Shown: positions 46,760-54,676 of the stretch, piece by piece | How the letters are laid out: every line of letters begins with the position of its first letter | Numbering within the stretch: position 1 is the stretch's first letter | From: an uncultured Euryhalocaulis sp. | GTDB lineage: Bacteria; Pseudomonadota; Alphaproteobacteria; Caulobacterales; Maricaulaceae | Length of the DNA stretch: 64,000 bases | Assembly: GCA_913055605.1 (NCBI GenBank) | Contig: CAJXKJ010000007.1 | Coordinates: 18,243-82,242 of the forward strand | Direction of reading: 5' to 3' | The notes under the pieces: generated by a model | The model's database searches: none | What the model was told of the DNA's origin: nothing | The model's input: the letters and a program-made list of their open reading frames with translations, nothing else | Program-made: the position numbers and the translations under genes

Positions 46760-47428
46760 GTGGCTAACCCGTTGGGAAAGCGATGGTATGACGACGCCTG
46801 CGGCACGGCGCTGGGCCTGGAGCTGGTCGGTGAGCGCTGGGCGCTGCTGATCGTGCGCGAGCTGATGTTCGGCGGGCGGCGTTTTTCCGAACTGCGCGCC
46901 GGCCTGCCAGGGATCAGCGCCAATGTGCTGACCCAGCGGCTGGAGCGGATGGAGGCGGTCGGCATCGTGCAGCGGCGCAAGCTGCCGCCGCCGGCCAATG
47001 TCCAGGTCTATGAGCTGACGCCCTGGGGCTATGAGGCGGAGCCGGCGATCCAGTCGCTGGGCCGCTGGGCGGTGCGCTCGCCCTTGCACGACCCGACGCT
47101 GGACCTGTCCCCGGCCTCCATCATGATGTCGTTCCGCACCATGTATTCGGCCGAGCGGGTGGGGACGGCGTCCGAAACGCTGGGCTTCCGCTTCGGCGAC
47201 GAGGTCTTCGTGGTCACCGTGGACGGGACGGAGCTGACCGTGCGGCGGGACGAACCGGACGGCTGCCCCGTCGTGGTCGACACGACCCCGCCGATGCTGG
47301 CCGCGGTGGTGTATGGCGACATGCCGGTCGAGGACGCCGAGGCGACCGGCCAGATGACGGTGACCGGCGACCGCGACGTGCTGAGGCGCTTCGCGTCCTG
47401 GTTCGTGCTGCCGGAAAAGGCCGGCTGA
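46760..47428 (+). CDS. HxlR family transcriptional regulator with C-terminal ligand-type domain
   Basis: 222 aa from a GTG at 46760 with GGGGAA upstream. The winged helix (about 12-100) shows ALGLELVGERWALLIVREL (HxlR helix block, e.g. VGERWALLIVRE), GRRFSELRAGLPGIS, NVLTQRLERME and YELTPWG. The remaining 120 residues are an SCP2-like or similar small-molecule module. Plain HxlR proteins are only about 110-150 aa, so this one is the longer ligand-domain type. It diverges from the VOC/DUF1428 genes. Confidence 0.88.
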   Translation: MANPLGKRWYDDACGTALGLELVGERWALLIVRELMFGGRRFSELRAGLPGISANVLTQRLERMEAVGIVQRRKLPPPANVQVYELTPWGYEAEPAIQSLGRWAVRSPLHDPTLDLSPASIMMSFRTMYSAERVGTASETLGFRFGDEVFVVTVDGTELTVRRDEPDGCPVVVDTTPPMLAAVVYGDMPVEDAEATGQMTVTGDRDVLRRFASWFVLPEKAG

Positions 47429-47450
47429 GGCGGCGCCGGAACCGGCCGCC
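47429..47450 (+). terminator. Possible hairpin after the HxlR gene
   Basis: GGCGG(CG)CCG pairs with CGGCCGCC around a GAAC loop, starting at the stop codon. No T-run follows; weak terminator candidate. Confidence 0.3.
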
Positions 47451-47494
47451 CCGCCCGGGGCTTTCACGGGCATGCAAACGGCCGGGAGACGGAC

Positions 47495-47923
47495 ATGACG
47501 ATCGTGAAAAAGGCGAGCGCCGAGTGGAGCGGCGGGCTGAAAGACGGAAAAGGCGCCATCAGCACCGAGAGCGGCGCGCTGGAAAAATACCCCTATGGCT
47601 TCGCCGCCCGGTTCGAAGGGCAGAAGGGCACGAACCCGGAAGAGCTTGTGGGCGCGGCCCATGCGGGCTGCTTCACCATGGCGCTGTCTTTGATCCTGGG
47701 CGAGGCCGGCCTGACCGCCTCCAAGATGGAGACGAAGGCCGAAATCAGCCTGGAGAAGCAGGATGACGGCTTCGCCATCACGGCAAGCCATTTGACCCTG
47801 CGCGCGGAGATTCCGGGCGCTAGCGAAGACCAGTTTCAGGAGCTGGCGGAAAAGGCCAAGGCCAACTGCCCGCTGTCGAAACTGCTGAACGCGAAGATCA
47901 CGCTCGACGCCAAGCTGGTCTGA
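47495..47923 (+). CDS. osmC: OsmC-type peroxiredoxin
   Basis: 142 aa, standard OsmC size. The first active cysteine is in AAHAGCFTMALS (about 59) and the second in KANCPLSKLL (about 128), both with OsmC-type context; GTNPEELVGAAH precedes the first. GGGAGAC is upstream of the ATG. Role: reduces organic hydroperoxides using two cysteines. It may be coexpressed with the regulator 66 bp upstream. Confidence 0.93.
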   Translation: MTIVKKASAEWSGGLKDGKGAISTESGALEKYPYGFAARFEGQKGTNPEELVGAAHAGCFTMALSLILGEAGLTASKMETKAEISLEKQDDGFAITASHLTLRAEIPGASEDQFQELAEKAKANCPLSKLLNAKITLDAKLV

Positions 47924-47945
47924 ACCAACCTGGTCTCAGCGGGGC

Positions 47946-48848
47946 TCAGTCCGGCAGCAGATCGCCGGGGTCGGGCGCCGCGCCCTCCGCCGGGAACAGC
48001 GTGGCGCTGTCGCGCGGGTCGAACGCCATCAGCAGTTCGGGATCGATATAGGTCCCGCGCACGCGAACGCCCCAGTGCAGATGCGCGCCGGTGGCGCGGC
48101 CCGTGGCCCCGACCTCCCCGATCTTGGCGCCGGCGGCGACGGCCTCGCCTTTTTCGACGTCGATCCGCGACATGTGCATGAACACGCCCATCACGCCGGC
48201 GCCGTGGTCGATCACGACCAGACCGCCTTCGAAATACATGTCCGGATCGGCCAGCACGACGATTCCGGCGGCCGGAGCCAGGATCGCGTCGCCGGTGGCG
48301 GCGGCGTAGTCCACGCCGAAATGCGGGCTGTTCGGTTCGCCGTTCAGAATGCGCTGGCTGCCATAGACGCCGGAGCGGCGGACGTCCTTGGCCAGCGGGT
48401 ACCGGAACCCATCCAGCCACCAGGCGCCGGTCTCGCGGTGTGTCCAGGCCTCGTCCTTCAGCGCCACGCCGCGAGCCACTGCGGCCTGTTCCTCCGGCGT
48501 GCGGGCGCGCACCGCGGAGGGGGGCAGGCCGTCGATCCGCTGGATGTTGAAATCGCGCGCTTCGATCTCCGCCACATAGGGCTCCAGCCCGTGGCCCCGG
48601 ACCTCCACCGTTCCGGTCGCGTCGCGTTCGATGGGGAAGAAGGCGAAGCCCGTATCCGCGATCGGTTCGGGCGTGCCGCCGTTCATGGCCAAAGGCGGTT
48701 CGGCGTTCGCCGCTGCGGTGCAGATCAGGAACCCGCCCTGGACCGGGGCGCCGTCGCAGAGGACTTTCGCCTCCTGCTCCCGCTGGGCCGCGGCTGGCGT
48801 GGTCGTCAGGGCGGCGAGGATCGCGAGAGCGGCTGTGGTGCGGATCAT
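47946..48848 (-). CDS. M23 family peptidase (LytM domain, exported)
   Basis: 300 aa from the ATG at 48848, which overlaps the DUF2093 stop by 4 nt. A signal peptide ends at AAAQR. The LytM zinc motifs are HFGVDY (about 183) and HLHWG (about 259), both intact; SRIDVEKGEAVAAG lies between. Role: likely peptidoglycan endopeptidase or its regulator in the periplasm. Confidence 0.9.
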   Translation of the reverse strand: MIRTTAALAILAALTTTPAAAQREQEAKVLCDGAPVQGGFLICTAAANAEPPLAMNGGTPEPIADTGFAFFPIERDATGTVEVRGHGLEPYVAEIEARDFNIQRIDGLPPSAVRARTPEEQAAVARGVALKDEAWTHRETGAWWLDGFRYPLAKDVRRSGVYGSQRILNGEPNSPHFGVDYAAATGDAILAPAAGIVVLADPDMYFEGGLVVIDHGAGVMGVFMHMSRIDVEKGEAVAAGAKIGEVGATGRATGAHLHWGVRVRGTYIDPELLMAFDPRDSATLFPAEGAAPDPGDLLPD

Positions 48849-49072
48849 CCGGGTCCTTGATCGGTCGTGAGCTGTTTCCAGCGGGTCAGGGCGGCGTCTG
48901 CGTCCTTGTACGCTTCGTTCAGGTCGGGGTTCCAATAGCGCAGCTCATCCATCGGGATGCGCTCGCCCGTCACCGCGCAGATCACATAGGCGCCCGGGCG
49001 CAGGACCACGAAATCGCCTTCGCCGAAATCGACCTGGGCCTCGCCCTCTGGAAAACTCTCATACCGGTTCAT
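48845..49072 (-). CDS. DUF2093 family small protein
   Basis: 75 aa. FPEGEAQVDFGEGDFVVLRPG, then VTGERIPMDELRYWN, is the DUF2093 pattern (the first block quoted here by its core VDFGEGDF). Common in alphaproteobacteria next to xseA; function unknown. It overlaps the M23 peptidase start by ATGA and begins 30 nt after xseA. Confidence 0.9.
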   Translation of the reverse strand: MNRYESFPEGEAQVDFGEGDFVVLRPGAYVICAVTGERIPMDELRYWNPDLNEAYKDADAALTRWKQLTTDQGPG

Positions 49073-49102
49073 CGCGGGCGCAGCATAACGGCGCGGGCGG
49101 CC

Positions 49103-50569
49103 TCAGAACAGTTCGCGTTGCGGCGCGCCGGCGGTCTTTTTCGGTTTTTGCGGTTTCTGGCGCGCTTTGGCGGGGCCGGGGGCGGGCTCGGCGGCTCCGT
49201 TCACGGTCGCGTCCGCCTTGCCGTCGGCGAATTCCAGCGTCACCCCGTCGCCGGGCTTCAGCGCCGCGGCGCTGCGCGCCAGCGCGCCGTCCGGCCCGTG
49301 CACCAGCGCATAGCCGCGGGTGAGCGGGGCCTTGGGGTTCAGCGCCTCCAGCGTCTTGGAAATCCCGTCCAGCCGCTCGGTCTTGCGCGCCAGAGCGCGC
49401 TTCAGGGCCGGGGTCATGCGGGCGGTGCGGGCGAGGTCGGTCCCGGCGTGCTTCACCGCGCGGCCGGCGCAGGCCGCCGAGCGGCGCTGGAAATCGGTCA
49501 GGCGGCGGCGCTTTTCGTCCAGACCGCGCGTCAGCGCGCCCAGATTCAGCCGGGCGGCGGCCGAATCGAATTGCTGCTGCTTCGCGCCCAGCAGGGCTTC
49601 GGGCCGGCCGAGCGCGCGGACCGCGGCGCGCAGCTCCCGCTCCGCCCGCTCGATCAGGCGCGTGCGGGTGGCGAGCGTGCGGGCGGCCAGGCTGGCCGTG
49701 CGCTCCAGCAATTCGGCGCGCACCGGCACCGCGCGCTCCGCCGCCCCGGTGGGGGTGGGGGCGCGCCAGTCCGCGACATAGTCGATCAGCGTCCAGTCCG
49801 TCTCGTGCCCGACGGCGGAGATCAGGGGGATTTCGCTGGCCGCCGCGGCGCGGGCGACGATCTCCTCGTTGAAACCCCACAGATCCTCGATGCTGCCGCC
49901 GCCGCGCGCCACGATCAGCACGTCCGGGCGCGGCAGGTCCGGCCTTGGCGCATAGGCGTTGAAGCCCTGGATGGCGGCGGCGACCTGTTCGGCGGCCCGG
50001 TCGCCCTGGACCAGCACCGGCCACAGCAGGATGCGCCGCGGAAACCGGTCCGAAATCCGGTGCAGGATGTCGCGAATCACCGCGCCGGTCGGGCTGGTGA
50101 TGACGCCGATCGTTTCGGGGAGGTAGGGCAAAGGCCGCTTGCGGTCCTCGTCGAACAGGCCCTCGGCGGCCAGCTTCTTCTTGCGGTCCTCCAGCAGCGC
50201 CATCAGCGCGCCGACCCCGGCGGGCTCCAGCCGCTCGATAATCAGCTGGTATTGCGACCGCTGGGCGTAGGTGGTCAGCCGCCCCTCGACGATCACCTCC
50301 ATGCCCTCTTCGGGCTTGATGCGCATATTGGCGGCGGTGGTCTTCCAGGCGACCGAGGCGATACAGGCGCGCTCGTCCTTCAGGTCGACATAGACATGGC
50401 CGGACTTGGCGAAGACGACGCGGCCCAGCTCCCCCCGCACGCGCACATGGTCGAACGCGCCCTCGACCGCGCGTTTCACGCTGCCGGCCAGTTCGGAGAC
50501 CGTATATTCGGGCTGGTTGCCCAGCGGGGCGCCGTCGCCGGGAGGCAGGCCTGTCACGCGCGACTCCAT
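49103..50569 (-). CDS. xseA: Exodeoxyribonuclease VII large subunit
   Basis: 488 aa. The N-terminal OB-fold has VRGELGRVVFAKSGHVYVDLKD. The catalytic domain has ARGGGSIEDLWGFNEE and SAVGHETDWTLIDYVAD, followed by RAPTPTGAAE, all typical of XseA. The C-terminal part is a long coiled-coil region (about 280-420) ending in an Ala/Lys-rich tail. Degrades single-stranded DNA. It diverges from purD. Confidence 0.94.
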   Translation of the reverse strand: MESRVTGLPPGDGAPLGNQPEYTVSELAGSVKRAVEGAFDHVRVRGELGRVVFAKSGHVYVDLKDERACIASVAWKTTAANMRIKPEEGMEVIVEGRLTTYAQRSQYQLIIERLEPAGVGALMALLEDRKKKLAAEGLFDEDRKRPLPYLPETIGVITSPTGAVIRDILHRISDRFPRRILLWPVLVQGDRAAEQVAAAIQGFNAYAPRPDLPRPDVLIVARGGGSIEDLWGFNEEIVARAAAASEIPLISAVGHETDWTLIDYVADWRAPTPTGAAERAVPVRAELLERTASLAARTLATRTRLIERAERELRAAVRALGRPEALLGAKQQQFDSAAARLNLGALTRGLDEKRRRLTDFQRRSAACAGRAVKHAGTDLARTARMTPALKRALARKTERLDGISKTLEALNPKAPLTRGYALVHGPDGALARSAAALKPGDGVTLEFADGKADATVNGAAEPAPGPAKARQKPQKPKKTAGAPQRELF

Positions 50570-50623
50570 TTCAAACGCTGTCCGTCGATACTATAGGTTC
50601 GCCCGATAGGGGATAAGGACGCG

Positions 50624-51898
50624 ATGAACATCCTTCTGGTCGGTTCCGGCGGCCGCGAACATGCTCTGGCCTGGAAAATCGCGCAAAGCCCGCTGGTTAC
50701 GCGCCTGGTCTGCGCGCCCGGCAATGCGGGAATCGGCGAAGTGGCGGAGCTGGCCCCTGTCGGCGCCGGCGATATCGGCGGACTGGTCCGCCTGGCGAAG
50801 GAAATGGACGCGGGCCTGGTCGTGATCGGGCCGGAACAGCCGCTGGCCGACGGTCTGGCCGACCGGCTGGCCGAAGATGGGATCGCGGCCTTCGGCCCCT
50901 CGCGCGCCGCGGCGCAGCTGGAAGCCTCCAAGGCCTTCACCAAGGAATTCTGCGTCCGCCACGCCATCCCGACCGCGCGCCACGCCACGGTGACCGACAT
51001 CGAGGCCGCCAAGGCGTTCCTGGACACGATGCAGCCGCCCTTCGTGCTGAAGGCCGACGGGCTGGCCGCCGGCAAGGGCGTGGTGATCGCGCCGGACCGG
51101 GCGACCGCCGACGCCGAGGCGGCGGAGATGCTGTCCGGCCGGTTCGGCGACGCCTCCCGCACGCTGGTGATCGAGGAGAACCTGACCGGGGTGGAGGCGT
51201 CCGTCTTCGCCCTGTGCGACGGCATCCACGCCGTCCCGCTGGTCGCAGCCCAGGACCACAAGCGGGTGGGCGAGGGCGACACCGGGCCGAACACCGGCGG
51301 CATGGGCGCGTTTTCCCCGACGCCGGAAGTCGACGCGGCGATGGTGCAGCGGGTGATGGAGGAGATCATCCAGCCGACCGTGCGCGGCATGGCGGAGGAG
51401 GGCCATCCCTTTCGCGGCGTGCTGTATGCCGGACTGATGATCGGGTCGGCCGGGCCGAAGCTGATCGAATATAATTGCCGCTTCGGCGATCCCGAATGCC
51501 AGATCCTGATGATGCGCCTCAAAAGCGACATCGTCCCCGCCATGATGGCGTGCGCGGAGGGGACGCTGGGCGCCCTTGAGCCGCTGGAATGGGACCCGAG
51601 CCCGGCGGTGATCGTTGTCATGGCCGCCGAGGGCTATCCCGGAGAGATTCGCCGCGGGACCGTGATCCGCGGACTGGAGGACGCGTCCGACATGGAGGGG
51701 GTGGAGATTTTTCACGCCGGAACGGCGCACGACGATGCGGGCGAGGTGATCGCCGCGGGCGGGCGCGTGCTGGGCGTGACCGCGCGGGGCGACACGCTGC
51801 GCCACGCCGTGGAGCGGGCCTATGCGGCGGTCGACCAGATCGACTGGCCGGAGGGGTTCTGCCGGCGCGACATCGCCTGGCGGGTGCTCGGCCGATGA
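50624..51898 (+). CDS. purD: Phosphoribosylamine-glycine ligase
   Basis: 424 aa. GSGGREHALAWK is the N-terminal signature; ATP-grasp motifs are FVLKADGLAAGKGVV, EENLTGVEASVFAL and NCRFGDPECQ. Second step of purine synthesis. GGATAAGGA precedes the ATG. Its stop overlaps the start of the TPR protein gene by ATGA. Confidence 0.96.
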   Translation: MNILLVGSGGREHALAWKIAQSPLVTRLVCAPGNAGIGEVAELAPVGAGDIGGLVRLAKEMDAGLVVIGPEQPLADGLADRLAEDGIAAFGPSRAAAQLEASKAFTKEFCVRHAIPTARHATVTDIEAAKAFLDTMQPPFVLKADGLAAGKGVVIAPDRATADAEAAEMLSGRFGDASRTLVIEENLTGVEASVFALCDGIHAVPLVAAQDHKRVGEGDTGPNTGGMGAFSPTPEVDAAMVQRVMEEIIQPTVRGMAEEGHPFRGVLYAGLMIGSAGPKLIEYNCRFGDPECQILMMRLKSDIVPAMMACAEGTLGALEPLEWDPSPAVIVVMAAEGYPGEIRRGTVIRGLEDASDMEGVEIFHAGTAHDDAGEVIAAGGRVLGVTARGDTLRHAVERAYAAVDQIDWPEGFCRRDIAWRVLGR

Positions 51899-52797
51899 AA
51901 CGCACGATCCTCGCCGCCGCGCTGGCGCTGGCCTTGGCGCCCGCCGCGTTCGCCCAATCCAATTCGGAAGGGGAGCTGCTGGTCCGTCAGGGGCAGGCGG
52001 CGTTCCAGACCGGAAACTACGCCGCCGCGGCCCAGTATCTGTGGGACGCGACGATGGCCGACGAGGCGGTGCGCGACAGCGCGCCGCTGCAGACCCTGCG
52101 CGGGCGCGCGGTGATGCGCACCGGCCGGCCGGAAAACGCGATCCGCATTTTCGACCTGATCGGCGGCAGCGCAGAGGACTACGCCGACGCGATGTACTGG
52201 CGCGGCGAGGCGCTGATGATGATGACCGAGCCGGGGGAGGCCGCCGACTCCTTCCGCCTGGCGCTGCAGTTCGACCCGGACCATGTGCTGGCCCAGCAGC
52301 GCCTGTCCGGCCTGCCGGCGGGGCTGACCGCGCCGACGGCTGTGCAGGCGCCGCTGATCGACTCCGCGCCGGTCGACGAGATCGCCGTGCAGCGCACCGC
52401 GCCGGCGCGCGAACGCACAGCGGCTGATAACCAGCCCGCGCCTGCGCCAATGCCTGCTCCCGCGCCGGCGCCCGCCCCTGTTGTGGAGGAGGACGCGGGC
52501 GAGCCCGTCTCGCTGCGCCCTGCGCCGACCGCCGCGCCGCCAGCGCCGCCGCCGGCCGCGCCGGAGCCCCAGCCTCAGGCCGCGGCCATCGCCCTGCCGG
52601 ATTCGGAGCTGGAGCGGGGCCGGGCGGCCTATGAGGCCGGCGCCTATGCGGACGCCGCGGCGCTGTTGTGGCGGGCGACCCAGGCCGACCCGGCGGTGCG
52701 CGGCGATGCGCAGGTTCAGGTCCTGCGCGGCCGCGCCGTGATGCAGTCCGGCCGGCCGGAAGCGGCGCGCGGGGTTTCGGTCAGCACCTGCGCGTGA
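51895..52797 (+). CDS. Exported TPR protein with a duplicated module, C-terminus apparently cut short
   Basis: 300 aa; the ATG overlaps the purD stop. A signal peptide ends at AFAQS. The N-terminal TPR-like module (about 22-135) has LRGRAVMRTGRPENAIRIF. A Pro/Ala-rich linker follows (about 165-235), then a second copy of the module start with LRGRAVMQSGRPEAA. The second copy breaks off there, where the first continues for another 60 residues, and ends RGVSVSTCA. The break falls at about 52768, where the minus-strand frame of the neighbouring operon also breaks. Inferred: a deletion truncated the gene. Function of the intact protein unknown. Confidence 0.7.
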   Translation: MKRTILAAALALALAPAAFAQSNSEGELLVRQGQAAFQTGNYAAAAQYLWDATMADEAVRDSAPLQTLRGRAVMRTGRPENAIRIFDLIGGSAEDYADAMYWRGEALMMMTEPGEAADSFRLALQFDPDHVLAQQRLSGLPAGLTAPTAVQAPLIDSAPVDEIAVQRTAPARERTAADNQPAPAPMPAPAPAPAPVVEEDAGEPVSLRPAPTAAPPAPPPAAPEPQPQAAAIALPDSELERGRAAYEAGAYADAAALLWRATQADPAVRGDAQVQVLRGRAVMQSGRPEAARGVSVSTCA

Positions 52798-52850
52798 GCG
52801 GCGCCGGCGGCGAGAAGAGCGGCGGCGAGGAGCGGAAGACAGCGTTTCAC
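52716..52850 (-). pseudogene. Truncated third gene of the second DUF6152 operon (signal peptide remnant)
   Basis: 44 codons from a GTG at 52850. A clear signal peptide, KRCLPLLAAALLAAGAAHAQ, follows, then VLTETPRAA, after which the frame reads antisense to the TPR gene until a stop at 52716. The GTG is 11 nt after the DUF6152 stop, with AGGA upstream, as expected for the next gene in the operon. The mature protein is missing. Inferred: the 5' end of a gene cut at about 52770. Confidence 0.6.
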
Positions 52851-52861
52851 CGGCGCCGGTC

Positions 52862-53263
52862 CTATTGCTTCTGCTGGCTGGCGCCGGGGACGGAGGTGCC
52901 GAAGAAGAGCTGGCGCCCGTCCGCAAATGTCACGTCCGCGCCGACCGCGCGGTTGGAGCCGTCGCGCGCCTGATAGCCTGTGATGATCAGCTCCGCCCCG
53001 ATGGGCACCGACTGTTTGGTGATGCCGCGCCGGACCAGGGCGTTCGGGCTGCCGCCCTCGAACATCCATTCGGACGTTTCGCCATCCTCATCCTCGACCG
53101 CGATGGTGATCCAGGAGTGCGGATTGATCAGCTCGACCTTCGTCACCGTGCCCTGGAGCGAGACCGGCCGGTCGACGTCGAACTCCGAGACGAACGAGTG
53201 ATGGGCGACGGCCATGGCCGGCGCCAGCAGCGCCGCGGCGGCTGCCCATGATGCGAGTCGCAT
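52862..53263 (-). CDS. DUF6152-type small exported protein, copy 2
   Basis: 133 aa. A signal peptide ends at AMAVAHH, followed by HHSFVSEFDVDRP. The beta-rich core has LQGTVTKVELINPHSW and SEWMFEGGSPNALVRRG, aligning in order with copy 1 at 14566-14964 (HHSAAQFDF, RFANPH, EFEGHSRNNM). It is 122 nt downstream of its larger partner. Function unknown; periplasmic. Confidence 0.78.
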   Translation of the reverse strand: MRLASWAAAAALLAPAMAVAHHSFVSEFDVDRPVSLQGTVTKVELINPHSWITIAVEDEDGETSEWMFEGGSPNALVRRGITKQSVPIGAELIITGYQARDGSNRAVGADVTFADGRQLFFGTSVPGASQQKQ

Positions 53264-53385
53264 CCTACCTCCCCTGTGTCCGCGCGATCTCTTTCGGATC
53301 GCGTTCAGCCGCCCGGCCGCCCGCTCGTTTTCTGGCGGGGCTGTACCGGACGCCCGGAAGCTTAGCCGCGGGGCGCGGGCGGCGC

Positions 53386-54480
53386 CTAGCCGCCGGAGTC
53401 CGCGCCGGAGTCCGCGCCGGAATCCGCGCCGTTCTCGGCGGCCGCGCGCGCGGCGCGGTCGGCGGTGATGTAGTTGCGGATCTGCTCGTTCCCCTCATGG
53501 CAGGCGTATTCGAAGATCCCGTAGGATTCGTCGCGCTGCCATGGCATCTCCACCGTCCAGCGGTCGGTGTAGAGGGTGGGATCGGTCAGGGTCATCTCGT
53601 AGTCGATCGTGTCCGGCCCGGTCATCGTGAACCGCTCCACGATGGTGGTGTTCTCGCCAACCGGGTGGCGGCCGGGGCGTTCGTTGGTCGCCGGAGGGCC
53701 GGGCGTCAGGTTCGTGGTCTCCACGACCAGCGTATTGCCCTCCCAATGGCCGCGGGATTCGCCGATCCACTGGCTGATCGCGGCGGGCAGCGTGGGGCGG
53801 CCGTCGGTCGGGATGATGCGCGCCTCGTGCACCATCTCCATGTTCAGGACGACGACGCCGGGGGCCTGAAAAATCTCGATCCCGTTATTGTACATGAAGG
53901 GGAACATCGAGGCCGGCAGGCCGCGCGTGATGCAGCGGTCCCAGGAATCGAAATCGTCGGTCCAGTCCCACTGGATGTCGTGCCAGCTGGACCGCATGGC
54001 GTCGGAGATTTCCTGCCCGTGCTCGGTGAGCGCCGGGATGCGGCCGTCGGGCGGATAGACGGTCAGCGAGGTGCGGCGGTTGGCCTCCCCCGCTTCGGCC
54101 CAATGGCCCATGCCGATCTTGTCTTCGGAATCTTCCTGGTCGTAGCGGGCGGCGCGGGCCTCCAGGCCCGCCTCCTTCTCCGCGAATTCCTCGTCGGTCA
54201 GATACAGGCGGTCGCCATATTCGGCCGGGCGCTGGAGCGGCGTGCCGGTCAGATGGCCGATCGGCCACATGCCGCGCAGATCCGGCTCCCCCCATTCGGT
54301 CATCGGCTGGGTCCAGCCGTCTTCGAACGCTTCGGCGGTCTGGACCGGCGCGTCCGCGGTCTCCGCGGCGGCGGTGTCGGCCGCAGGCTCGGCGGCCGGC
54401 GCCTCGGCCGTCTGCTCGGAGCAGCCGGCGGCGAGCGCGGCGGCGCAGGCGGACATCAAAATCGTATAGCGGACGGACAT
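53386..54480 (-). CDS. Exported lipoprotein partner of the DUF6152 protein, copy 2
   Basis: 364 aa. The lipobox is LAAGC at about residue 20, followed by an Ala/Glu/Thr-rich linker to about 50. PDLRGMWP opens the conserved part; CITRGLPASMFPF, IEIFQAPGVVVLNME, GHWEGNTLVVETTNL and LTDPTLYTDRWTVEMPW follow in the same order as in copy 1. The C-terminus is a Gly/Ala/Asp repeat (ADSGADSG). It is longer than copy 1 by about 100 residues in the middle. Role unknown. A hairpin with a short T-run lies in its leader (54558-54576). Confidence 0.78.
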   Translation of the reverse strand: MSVRYTILMSACAAALAAGCSEQTAEAPAAEPAADTAAAETADAPVQTAEAFEDGWTQPMTEWGEPDLRGMWPIGHLTGTPLQRPAEYGDRLYLTDEEFAEKEAGLEARAARYDQEDSEDKIGMGHWAEAGEANRRTSLTVYPPDGRIPALTEHGQEISDAMRSSWHDIQWDWTDDFDSWDRCITRGLPASMFPFMYNNGIEIFQAPGVVVLNMEMVHEARIIPTDGRPTLPAAISQWIGESRGHWEGNTLVVETTNLTPGPPATNERPGRHPVGENTTIVERFTMTGPDTIDYEMTLTDPTLYTDRWTVEMPWQRDESYGIFEYACHEGNEQIRNYITADRAARAAAENGADSGADSGADSGG

Positions 54481-54552
54481 CGGCTCTCTCCCCGGCCTTA
54501 TGGTTCTTGTGCGGGATTGCGCCCCGCAGGGTTTCCCCCGACTCTAGCAGGA

Positions 54553-54576
54553 CAAAAGCCCGCAGCAATCGCGGGC
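54553..54576 (-). terminator. Hairpin plus short T-run in the leader of the DUF6152 operon (attenuator candidate)
   Basis: On the minus strand GCCCGC, a 7-nt loop, GCGGGC and then TTTTGT. It stands about 75 nt before the start at 54480 and has no upstream minus-strand gene to terminate, since the decarboxylase gene to the right reads the other way. Inferred: a leader attenuator for the operon. Confidence 0.4.
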
Positions 54577-54676
54577 ATGAAACCGGAGGAGCCGGCCAGA
54601 ATCCGCGAAAGCGGTATGGCCGGCAGACTGAACCCGGTGCGTCCGAATGCGTATTAGAGCGGAGCGCGCCGAAAAC

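Noticed and set aside
49745..49765. Possible slippery G-run or frameshift in xseA
   Set aside because: The reading frame continues through it with normal XseA motifs on both sides.
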